Source: Steroidobacteraceae bacterium (GTDB taxonomy: Bacteria; Pseudomonadota; Gammaproteobacteria; Steroidobacterales; Steroidobacteraceae). From it: a DNA stretch of 37,924 bases. The notes beneath the pieces were generated by a model. The model was not told the DNA's origin. It made no database searches and saw only the letters and a list, made by a program, of their open reading frames with translations. The translations under genes and the position numbers were made by a program. The DNA lies in NCBI GenBank assembly GCA_029266835.1, contig JAQSWD010000024.1:1-37924 (forward strand), read 5' to 3'. Below are positions 23,492-31,148 of this stretch, one piece after another (within the stretch, counting starts at the first letter, position 1; the number at the start of each line of letters is the position of its first letter).

Positions 23492-24463
23492 ATGACCCTC
23501 ACCGAGCTCCGCTACATCGTCGCCCTGGCCCAGGAGCAGCATTTCGGCCGCGCCGCCGAGCGCTGCCACGTGAGCCAGCCGACGCTTTCGATCGCGGTGA
23601 AGAAACTCGAGGAAGAGCTGGGCGTGCTGTTCGAGCGCGGCAAGACGCGCATTCTTCCCACGCCGCTGGGCATGAAGATCGTGGCGATGGCTGCCAAGGT
23701 GCTGGAGCAGGCGGCCGCGATCAAGGACGTGGCCGAGGCCGACAAGGAGCAGCTCGAGGGGCCCATCGCGCTCGGCACCTTGCCCACCATCGGGCCCTAC
23801 CTGCTGCCGCAGTTCATCCCGCTGCTGCAGGAGACCACCAACAAGCTTTCGCTGTACGTGGAGGAGGGCGGCATCGCCGACCTCGCCGGCAAACTGCGCA
23901 ACGGCGATCTCGATGCGCTGCTGGTGACCACGCCCTTCGCCGAAGCCGACGTGGTGGTCCAGCCCCTGTTCGACGAACCATTCGTGCTGCTGCTGCCATC
24001 GGACCATCGCCTGGCCAGCAAGGTGCGCATCGAAGCCACCGACCTGCGTGCCGAGGAACTGCTTTTGTTAGGCGAGGGCGATTCCTTGCGCGAGCAGATC
24101 CTGGCAGCGTTCCCGCATCTCGACCCGCACAAGGAATCGGGCGCGGCCGTGCGCACCTTCACCCAGGGCGCGACGCTCGAAACGCTGCGCCACATGGTGG
24201 CCTCGCACCTCGGGATCACCATCCTGCCGCAGACCGCCGCCGAGGCGCCGCTGTACGCGCCCAACTTGCTGACCACGCGGCCCTTCACCGATCCGGCGCC
24301 CCGGCGAACGCTGGTGCTGGCCTGGCGGGTCAGTTTCCCGCGACATAAGGCCATCGACCTGCTGCGAAAGGCCATTCAGGCGAGCAGTTCCGCTTACTGG
24401 AACTACAATACGGCCAAGTCCCAGGATGCTCCTGGCGTGATGGTGGAAAACCGGAACTGGTGA
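23492..24463 (+). CDS. LysR-family regulator, OxyR-like but without redox cysteines
   Basis: A 323-residue LysR-type regulator whose DNA-binding domain is nearly canonical for OxyR (MTLTELRYIVALAQEQHFGR, HVSQPTLSIAVKKLEEELGV). The effector domain aligns with OxyR through LRAEELLLLGEGDSLREQIL and GATLETLRHMVASHLGITIL. However, the peroxide-sensing Cys199 position is Ser198 here, the region of Cys208 (AAFPHLD) has none, and the only cysteine is Cys25 in the helix-turn-helix. It therefore cannot use the OxyR disulfide switch. The last 30 or so residues (from about SSAYWNYN) are unlike OxyR and run into a decayed halogenase, so the C-terminus may be an artefact of a deletion. Confidence 0.87.
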   Translation: MTLTELRYIVALAQEQHFGRAAERCHVSQPTLSIAVKKLEEELGVLFERGKTRILPTPLGMKIVAMAAKVLEQAAAIKDVAEADKEQLEGPIALGTLPTIGPYLLPQFIPLLQETTNKLSLYVEEGGIADLAGKLRNGDLDALLVTTPFAEADVVVQPLFDEPFVLLLPSDHRLASKVRIEATDLRAEELLLLGEGDSLREQILAAFPHLDPHKESGAAVRTFTQGATLETLRHMVASHLGITILPQTAAEAPLYAPNLLTTRPFTDPAPRRTLVLAWRVSFPRHKAIDLLRKAIQASSSAYWNYNTAKSQDAPGVMVENRNW

Positions 24464-24464
24464 T

Positions 24465-25841
24465 GCCGAGTCCGAGGAGCTGGGCACCATCGGTGTCGGC
24501 GAATCCACGGTTCCCCCGTTCGTGGGGTTGATCCAGCGGCTCGGCATCGACGAAACCGAGTTCCTGCACGCCGTCGACGGCACGTACAAGCTGGGCATCA
24601 AGTTCGTCGGCTGGCACCAGCGCAGCGATTCGTACTTCCATCCTTTCGGCGTCATCGGCAAGCCCATCGGCAATCACGACTTCTACCAGTGCTGGCTGAA
24701 GGCGCGTTCGCAGGGCGACACCTCGAACCTGCAGGACTTCTCGCCCTGCAATGTGATGGCCGAGCAGGGCCGCTTCTTTCACCCCACCAAGGCGCGCAAT
24801 ACGCCCATCGGCGGGGCCAACTACGCGCTGCACGTGGATGCGCTGCTGGTCGCCAAGTATCTGCGCAAGTATTCCGAGGATCGCGGGCTCAGGCGCACCG
24901 AGGGCAAGGTCGTCGAAGTCGGCCAGCGCGCCGATGGCTTCGTCGAGAGTGTGACGCTCGCCGATGGCCGCAAGATCGAGGGCGACTTCTTCATCGACTG
25001 TACCGGTTTCAAGGCGCTGCTCATCGGCAAGACGCTGGGCGTCGAGAGCATCGACTGGTCCGACTATCTACCCTGCGATCGCGCCGTGGTCTGCAAGACC
25101 GGCAACAAGGGTTCGTTGACTCCTTACACGCGCGCGACGGCACAGGCGGCGGGTTGGAGCTGGCGCATTCCGCTGCAGCACCGCGTGGGCAATGGCTACG
25201 TGTACGCCAGCCGCTTCTGCACCGATGCCAGCGCGAAGGCGACGCTGCTGCGGGTCATCGACGCGCCCTGCATCGAGGAGCCGCGGTTCATTCCGTACAC
25301 CACCGGCCATCGCCGCGAATTCTGGAAGCACAATGTGCTGTCGCTGGGCCTGTCCTCGGGCTTCATCGAGCCGCTGGAAGCCACGAGCATCCACCTGATC
25401 GCGCGCGGCATGGATTTCTTCCTGCGCTATTTCCCCGACAAGGATTGCGAGCAGGCGCTGGTGCGCGAGTACAACCGGCGCATGATCGCGGACTTCGAGG
25501 AAGTGCGCGATTTCATCGTGCTGCATTACGCGGCCACCGCGCGTGACGACACGCCGTTCTGGCAGTGGTGCAAGAACATCCCGCAGCCGGATTCGCTGCG
25601 CGAACGCATCGAGCTCTTCAAGGCGCATGGCGCCATGCGCGAAGGCGTCGACGAGCTGTTCCGCGCGTCGAGCTGGCAGTCGGTGTTCGAGGGCATGGGC
25701 ATTCGCCCGGCCAGCCCCAGCCCGCGCGTTGACAACCTCGACTACGCCACCATCGAGCAGACGCTGCGCAATGCCAAGGCGGCCATCGCCGGCATGGTCG
25801 AGCACCTGCCCACGCATGAGCAGTTCCTGAAGACGGGCTGA
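24465..25841 (+). pseudogene. Tryptophan halogenase, N-terminally truncated
   Basis: Homology to the intact halogenase at 27931-29487 starts abruptly at ESEELGTIGVGESTVPP, equivalent to residue 48 of that protein, so about 47 residues with the FAD-binding GGGTAGW motif are missing. The frame is open back to a TGA at 24438, but the only candidate start is an internal GTG at 24522, which would lose still more. The rest is well kept: the Lys of YKLGIKFVGW, the halogenase signature GWSWRIPLQHRVGNG and SSGFIEPLEATSIH. Without the dinucleotide-binding loop it should not bind FAD. A remnant resembling that motif can be made out in the last LysR codons. Misassembly is a possible alternative. Confidence 0.72.
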
Positions 25842-25845
25842 GCCC

Positions 25846-27639
25846 TCACCGCAGGTTGATCATCTCGAAGCGGCCGTCCTCACCGATGCCGGCCTCGATG
25901 ACGATTTCGCCCTTGTCGAACTTCGCCAGGTACACGTCGGCGCCGTTGTCGCGGACTTTCTGGAACTCGAGCGTCTGCAGCGTCCCCAGGCCTGAGAACC
26001 AGCCTTGCAGACCCTTGAGCTGCTGCCGCGTGATATCCGCGAGCTGCGCGCTCATGCTCTCGTAGTCGGGGTTGCCGCCCGCGATGCCGACGATGAGCTT
26101 GCGGATCGCGGCATCGGCGCGCGGATCCGGCTTCTGTTCCCTGACGCGTTGTTCGCTACGCTCGATCGACGCCAGCACTCGCCGCGCGCGCGCTTCGTCG
26201 ACGCGTTTGCCCGCGCGCTTCCGGTCGTACATCTGGTGGCGGATCGAAGTGGCCGCGCCGCTCGCGTCTGTTTCGAATTTCACGGTGACGTCGAACTCGC
26301 GCGCGAACAGCTCGTTCTGCGCCGACGGCAGCATCTCCGCCGCCGCATGACCGACGATGTGTCCCAGCAGGCGCCCGCCACTACGCCGCACCACGAACAG
26401 CGACTTCTCCTCGAGCTCGTAGACGCCAATCAGTGTCTCCAGCGCTTCCGGCTTCACGGCGGCGACGGTGCGCACCGGCGGCGCGAAATCCGGCCACTGG
26501 TAGATAGTGGCGATGCCGCGCATCACTTCTTCCATGAGCTCGCCGCCGTTGTCGCCGCTGGTCATGATCACGGCGCCTTCGCCGTCTTCGTAGGCCACGA
26601 GCAGGCAGCGGTAACCGGCATTGCTGCCGCCGTGCGTGAAGTATTTTCGCGCCGTTCTGCCGCCGCCCACCGGGCCCAGGCCATGCATGCCGACATGCGG
26701 AGTCACCATCATTCGCGCGGTTTTCGCGGAGAGGATCTTCGACTTGCCTTTCAACGCCTCGTTCACGCCCAGCGCGTAGCGCGCGAGGTCCGACGGCGTC
26801 GTCCAGAGGCCGGCTGCCGCCACTTCGGGGTGGACCTGCGGGCCGCCCGGCACGGCGGTGCCATCGCGCCGATACGGCATCGCGATCTCCGCGAGACGCG
26901 ACCCGGGCAAAGGTTGCTGGAAGGTGCTCTGCGACATTCCCAACGGCGTGAGCACGGTGTCGCGCAGTAGTTTGTCGAGCGGTTCGCCGGTGACGTCGGT
27001 CAGCACCAGTTGCGCCAGCGTGTAGCCGCCGCCCGAATAGCGGTGGCGGCTTCCCGGAAGGATGTCGACGCGGATCGGATTGGTGTTGGCGGGCGGTGCG
27101 CCGTCCAGGATCTGCACCGTCGTGGGTAGTTTGTCGGCCGCGCCATACCCCGGGAAGCCATGCACCGTGAGGCCCGCGGTATGCGACAGCACCCGCCGCA
27201 GCGTCACCTTCTGTTCGCGGGTGAAGTCGTTGTCCGGGAGTTTCCAGGACTTCAGGTAGTCGTTGACGTGGGTGTCGAGGTCCAGCTTTCCTGCATCCAC
27301 CTGGTGCAACACCGCGAGGGCGAACACGGGCTTGCTGATCGACGCGGCCTGGAACAAGGTCTGCTCGTCCACTGCCGGGCCGCCGATGAACCTGGCTCCA
27401 TAACCTCGCGCCCACTCGATGCGTCCCTCGTGGATGACGGCGATGCTGACGCCGGGCACCTTGAGCTCCGCCATCCGCGCGGTGAGGTATTTCACCGGTG
27501 GCGTTTCGCCCTTGATCAGCACCTGCGGGAGCAGGCCCTGCTCGACGCGCTGAATGCGCTGTGCGGTTTCGGCGGTGGGAGCCCCGGCGGCCGTACCCGC
27601 GGCCAGTGCCGCGCACACCATATATATGAGTCGTGTCAT
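25846..27639 (-). CDS. Beta-lactamase-fold serine hydrolase, exported
   Basis: A 597-residue protein with a signal peptide (MTRLIYMVCAALAAGTAAGA). The beta-lactamase/class C-type domain (about 45-400) carries the SxxK motif (Ser100-Ile-Ser-Lys103 in FQAASISKPVFAL), Tyr201 in the YSGGGYTL segment (the YxN position) and the HGG triad equivalent in THGGSNAGYR. A further domain of about 200 residues follows, of a type I do not recognise. Family members are esterases, peptidases or DD-peptidase-like; resistance is not implied. GGGGGA precedes the ATG. It is convergent with the truncated halogenase, the stops being only a few bases apart, and lies between the two halogenase copies. Confidence 0.85.
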   Translation of the reverse strand: MTRLIYMVCAALAAGTAAGAPTAETAQRIQRVEQGLLPQVLIKGETPPVKYLTARMAELKVPGVSIAVIHEGRIEWARGYGARFIGGPAVDEQTLFQAASISKPVFALAVLHQVDAGKLDLDTHVNDYLKSWKLPDNDFTREQKVTLRRVLSHTAGLTVHGFPGYGAADKLPTTVQILDGAPPANTNPIRVDILPGSRHRYSGGGYTLAQLVLTDVTGEPLDKLLRDTVLTPLGMSQSTFQQPLPGSRLAEIAMPYRRDGTAVPGGPQVHPEVAAAGLWTTPSDLARYALGVNEALKGKSKILSAKTARMMVTPHVGMHGLGPVGGGRTARKYFTHGGSNAGYRCLLVAYEDGEGAVIMTSGDNGGELMEEVMRGIATIYQWPDFAPPVRTVAAVKPEALETLIGVYELEEKSLFVVRRSGGRLLGHIVGHAAAEMLPSAQNELFAREFDVTVKFETDASGAATSIRHQMYDRKRAGKRVDEARARRVLASIERSEQRVREQKPDPRADAAIRKLIVGIAGGNPDYESMSAQLADITRQQLKGLQGWFSGLGTLQTLEFQKVRDNGADVYLAKFDKGEIVIEAGIGEDGRFEMINLR

Positions 27640-27811
27640 GCGAATCCCCCCTGGCGCCCTGAAGGCGCTAACTACGCCGGGCATGCTTCCGCGGATACCG
27701 GCGCATCGCTGATCTCCGCTTTTATTGACGCGCGAGCGCGGATTTAGTCTGCAATCTCACAACGAGGTTCCCATGACAAGGATGGATGCGGCCAGGATGC
27801 CGAATGGACTG

Positions 27812-27901
27812 AATGGGTCACTGTCCATTTCCAGGAAACAGGGTGACGCCTGAAGGTGCAGGCTTGACCCCTTTTGCTGGCAAATGGGGAGTGACCCCAT
27901 T
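27812..27901. repeat. REP-like repeats, head-to-head pair (copies 3a and 3b)
   Basis: Two copies of the repeat seen at 17973 and 18758 lie head to head: 3a (27812-27853, plus orientation, more diverged) and 3b (27858-27901, minus orientation, close to copy 2), separated by 4 bases. Together they can fold into one hairpin of about 42 bp in the leader of the intact halogenase, 29 bases before its ATG. Both orientations share AATGGG, TCACT and a GGGG-rich right half. Confidence 0.75.
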
Positions 27902-27930
27902 TAATCTCCCGCTTCGCAGAAGGGGGTTGA

Positions 27931-29487
27931 ATGATTCAGAACGCGGACACCGCGCCCGGGCCGGGCAAGGCGGTCAGGAAAGTCGTCATCGCGGGTGGTG
28001 GCACCGCTGGCTGGGTGGCGGCCATGTCGCTCTCGAAGTATTTCGAAGGGCTGCTCGACATCACGCTGGTGGAATCGGAGGAAATCGGCACCATCGGTGT
28101 CGGCGAATCCACGGTGCCTCCCATCGTCGCGTTCCACCGGGCGCTGGGCATCAACGAGCGCGATTTCATGACCCAGTGCGCGGCCACCTTCAAGGTGGCA
28201 ATCTGGTTCGAGAACTGGGGCCGCCTCGGCGACTGGTATCTGCATCCCTTCGGGCGCTACGGCGAGCCCGCGCAGATGATCCACTTCTATCATTTCTGGC
28301 TGCACGCCCGCGAGAAGGGCCTGAAGGTGCCACTGGGCGAGTACTGCTATGAGTGGCTCGCCGCGGTGAAGAACAAGTTCGCGCTGCGCGAGAATCCGCG
28401 CATCAATTACGCCTATCACTTCGATGCGGCGTTGTACGCGCGCTACCTGCGCAAGTTCGCCGAGCAACGCGGCGTCAAGCGCGTCGAAGGCAAGATCAAG
28501 ACCGTGCGCACGCGCGATGGCGATGGTTTCGTCGAGTCGCTGGAACTCGAGAGCGGAAAAATCCTCGACGGCGACCTGTTCATCGATTGCACGGGTTTTC
28601 GCGGGTTGCTCATCGAAGGCGCGCTCAAGACCGGCTACGAGGACTGGCAACACTGGCTACCCTGTGACAGCGCGGTGGCGTTCCAGACTCGCGTCGACAC
28701 GCCCGCGGCGCCCTACACCGCGTGTCATGCGCACACCGCGGGCTGGCGGTGGAACATCCCGGTGCAGCATCGCGTCGGCAATGGCGTGGTGTTCTGCAGC
28801 CAGTACATGTCCGCGGACGAAGCGCGCGCGCTGCTCATCAAGGATTCCGGCGGCGCGCCCGTCAAGGACCCCTGGCTCATCAAGATCAAGGCCGGCCGGC
28901 GCAAACAGGCCTGGAACAAGAACGTAGTGGCGTTCGGCCTGTCGGCCGGGTTCATCGAGCCGCTGGAGTCGACCAGCATCCACACCATCACCACCGCCGC
29001 GATGCGCCTGATCAACCTGTTCCCGTTCGGGGGCGTGAATGACTACGTGCGTGACCAGTACAACGAACAGACGCGCTACGAGCTCGAGCGCATCCGCGAT
29101 TTCGTGGTGATGCACTACCACTACAACCAGCGCGAAGACGCGCCGTTCTGGAAGATGTGCCGCGAGATGGAGATCCCGGAGTCGCTGCGCACGCGTGTCG
29201 AGCTGTTCCGCCAGGGCGGCTACGTCTACAGCAAGGACAACGAGCTGTTCACCGTCGACTCCTGGTTGTCGGTGACCATGGGCCAGCACATCCAGCCGCG
29301 CACGTACAACCTGTTCGCCGGCCAGGCGAACCAGGAGCTCAAGGCCTTCATGACGCAACACCGCGCGAAGGTCGCCGAGGTCGTCAACGCGCTGCCCACG
29401 CACGCCGACTTCGTGAAGCAGTACTGCGGCGCCAGCGAAGCCGCCTGGTTGGTGCCGGGTGGGGAAAGTGGGGAAAAGGCGAGATGA
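27931..29487 (+). CDS. Flavin-dependent tryptophan halogenase, intact
   Basis: A 518-residue FADH2-dependent halogenase. The FAD-binding loop AGGGTAGWVAAM (21-32), GTIGVGESTVPP, the catalytic Lys (Lys88 in TFKVAIWFENW), the WxWxIP signature (WRWNIP, 272-277) and SAGFIEPLESTSIH with the catalytic Glu are all present. These enzymes chlorinate or brominate tryptophan or other electron-rich substrates with HOCl and reduced flavin; related genes in proteobacterial glycan loci have unknown substrates, and a flavin reductase is not seen here. The ATG has AAGGGGG upstream. The last 11 codons lie in a perfect 31-bp inverted repeat (29451-29481), so the extreme C-terminus (VPGGESGEKAR) was probably acquired from it. 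Confidence 0.9.
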   Translation: MIQNADTAPGPGKAVRKVVIAGGGTAGWVAAMSLSKYFEGLLDITLVESEEIGTIGVGESTVPPIVAFHRALGINERDFMTQCAATFKVAIWFENWGRLGDWYLHPFGRYGEPAQMIHFYHFWLHAREKGLKVPLGEYCYEWLAAVKNKFALRENPRINYAYHFDAALYARYLRKFAEQRGVKRVEGKIKTVRTRDGDGFVESLELESGKILDGDLFIDCTGFRGLLIEGALKTGYEDWQHWLPCDSAVAFQTRVDTPAAPYTACHAHTAGWRWNIPVQHRVGNGVVFCSQYMSADEARALLIKDSGGAPVKDPWLIKIKAGRRKQAWNKNVVAFGLSAGFIEPLESTSIHTITTAAMRLINLFPFGGVNDYVRDQYNEQTRYELERIRDFVVMHYHYNQREDAPFWKMCREMEIPESLRTRVELFRQGGYVYSKDNELFTVDSWLSVTMGQHIQPRTYNLFAGQANQELKAFMTQHRAKVAEVVNALPTHADFVKQYCGASEAAWLVPGGESGEKAR

Positions 29488-29545
29488 CGTGGGTGGGATC
29501 GGCCGAGGCCCCGGCGCCTTTTCCCCACTTTCCCCACCCGGCACC
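29451..29545. repeat. Perfect 31-bp inverted repeat spanning the halogenase stop
   Basis: The arms 29451-29481 and 29515-29545 are exact reverse complements, each 31 bp and rich in GGGGAAA runs, with a 33-bp loop. The left arm is inside the halogenase coding region and its stop lies in the loop. The structure can act as a strong transcription terminator or be a repeat-derived insertion. No long T-tract follows on the plus strand. Confidence 0.8.
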
Positions 29546-29643
29546 ATCATCCATAGCCACATTCAATGGGCGGCTCCCTGCCTGGCTAAAAGCCCGGCCC
29601 GTATAACGACCGCATAACGAAAACGAGTCTTTGCGGGGTCAGG

Positions 29644-30927
29644 GTGGGTGTCGCGCAACTATCGATCACGTTCTTCCTGCAGATGGCCATCATCCTGGCC
29701 ACCTGCCGCGTCGTTGGCTGGCTGGGCCAGAGGTACCTGAAACAGCCGCAGGTGGTCTGCGAAATGATCGCCGGCGTGTTGCTGGGCCCCTCGCTGTTCG
29801 GCCTGGTGGCGCCCGAAGCCCAGAAATTCGTGTTCACGCCCGAGAACAAGGGTGTGCTCTACGTCGGTGCGCAATTCGGCGTAGGCCTCTACATGTTCCT
29901 CGTGGGCCTGGGTTTCCGGCGCGACCACTTCAAGGCCAATGCCACCAAGGCCGCCGCGGTATCCATCGCGGGCATGGCCATGCCCTTCGTGGTGGCCATC
30001 GTGCTGACGCCGTGGCTGCTGACCATCCCCGGCCTGTTCTCGGAAAAGGCCACCACGTTCAGCGCCACGCTGTTCATGGGCGCGGCCATCGCCCTGACCG
30101 CCTTTCCCATGCTCGCGCGCATCATCCACGAGCGGGGTCTCAGCAACACGGCGCTGGGCACGCTGTCGCTGTCCGCCGGCGCAATCGATGACGCCACCGC
30201 CTGGTGCGTGCTCGCCATCGTACTAGCTACTTTCGGCGCGGGTGCCGGCGTGGCGTACGTCGCCATCCTCGGCGGCATCGCCTTCGCGCTGATCATGATC
30301 TTCGTGATGCCCCACGTGCTCGCGCCGCTGGCGCGCTGGGCCGAGCGCGACCAGGCGCTCAACAAGCCGCTGAACAATACCTTGCTGGCCATCGTCGTCG
30401 GGCTGTTCATGCTCTCGGCATTCACCGCGGACGCTATCGGGCTGCACGCCGTGTTCGGCGGATTCCTCCTCGGCTGCATGATGCCGCGCGGCGCGCTCTG
30501 CGATCAGGTCAGGAAGCAGCTCGAGCCGTTCACCGTGGTCATCCTGCTGCCGATGTTCTTCACCTATTCCGGCCTGAACACGCAGTTGACGCTGATCGCC
30601 GACCCCAAACTACTCCTGGTGGCGCTGGTGGTCCTCGCCGGGTCCATCTTCGCCAAGTTCGGCGCGTGCTGGGCCGCGGCGCGCCTGACCGGCCAGGACA
30701 ATCGCACCGCGCTGGGCATCGGCGTGCTGATGAACTCGCGCGGCCTCATGGAGCTCATCATCATCAACATCGGCTTGCAGGCGGGTGTGATCGGCCCCGC
30801 GTTGTTCTCCATGCTGGTGATCATGGCCATCGTCACCACGCTCATGGCTTCGCCGATCTTCGAAGTGGTGTACGGACGCGAAGCCCGCAGAAGCGGCGAG
30901 CTCGGGGCGCTCGAAAATGCCGGCTGA
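29644..30927 (+). CDS. CPA2-family cation/proton antiporter (KefB/NhaS-like)
   Basis: A 427-residue membrane protein with about twelve hydrophobic helices. The CPA2 hallmarks are VCEMIAGVLLGPSLFGL early, the LSAGAIDDATAW segment with paired Asp (the ion-binding site) in the middle and a late GVLMNSRGLMELIIINIGLQ motif. It exchanges Na+ or K+ for protons across the inner membrane. The cytosolic regulatory domain of KefB/C is absent, the protein ending soon after the last helix. The GTG start at 29644 has a weak GG-rich upstream site; an ATG further in (MAIILATC) would remove the first helix residues. No operon partner; inverted repeats lie on both sides. Confidence 0.88.
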   Translation: MGVAQLSITFFLQMAIILATCRVVGWLGQRYLKQPQVVCEMIAGVLLGPSLFGLVAPEAQKFVFTPENKGVLYVGAQFGVGLYMFLVGLGFRRDHFKANATKAAAVSIAGMAMPFVVAIVLTPWLLTIPGLFSEKATTFSATLFMGAAIALTAFPMLARIIHERGLSNTALGTLSLSAGAIDDATAWCVLAIVLATFGAGAGVAYVAILGGIAFALIMIFVMPHVLAPLARWAERDQALNKPLNNTLLAIVVGLFMLSAFTADAIGLHAVFGGFLLGCMMPRGALCDQVRKQLEPFTVVILLPMFFTYSGLNTQLTLIADPKLLLVALVVLAGSIFAKFGACWAAARLTGQDNRTALGIGVLMNSRGLMELIIINIGLQAGVIGPALFSMLVIMAIVTTLMASPIFEVVYGREARRSGELGALENAG

Positions 30928-30941
30928 TTGATCAAAAACTT

Positions 30942-31021
30942 CCGGATCGGGAAGTCGGGAAACACCTGCCCTGCAAGGCGATCGAGTTCCCCCACTCGAG
31001 TTTCCCGATTCCCCGATCCGG
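30942..31021. terminator. Long imperfect inverted repeat after the antiporter
   Basis: Arms of 22 bp (30942-30963 and 31000-31021), with two mismatches, enclose a 36-base loop that contains a small nested hairpin. The arms share GGGAA runs with the 29451-29545 repeat but are not the same sequence. Location just after the antiporter stop suggests termination or mRNA protection. The remaining 127 bp up to the porin gene show nothing else that I can assign. Confidence 0.5.
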
Positions 31022-31148
31022 TCTTCTGTTCAGCGCGCCGACCAAATGCCCTAGGGCTTCCGCCATTTCTTCGGCGCTTGGCCGCAATCAATGACGGCGT
31101 TGTGATAGCGGTCACTCATGGAACGAGTCCGGTCGCCGATAACGAAGC

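Noticed and set aside
26005..26970. Plus-strand open frame of about 321 codons
   Set aside because: Antisense shadow of the serine hydrolase; no domain and no ribosome-binding site.
25846..27639. Serine hydrolase as an antibiotic-resistance beta-lactamase
   Set aside because: The SxxK/Y/HGG pattern is shared with many esterases and peptidases, and the extra C-terminal domain is not typical of AmpC enzymes.
27813..28352. Open frame beginning inside the repeat pair before the halogenase
   Set aside because: It starts in the REP-like element and then shadows the halogenase; no motif supports it.
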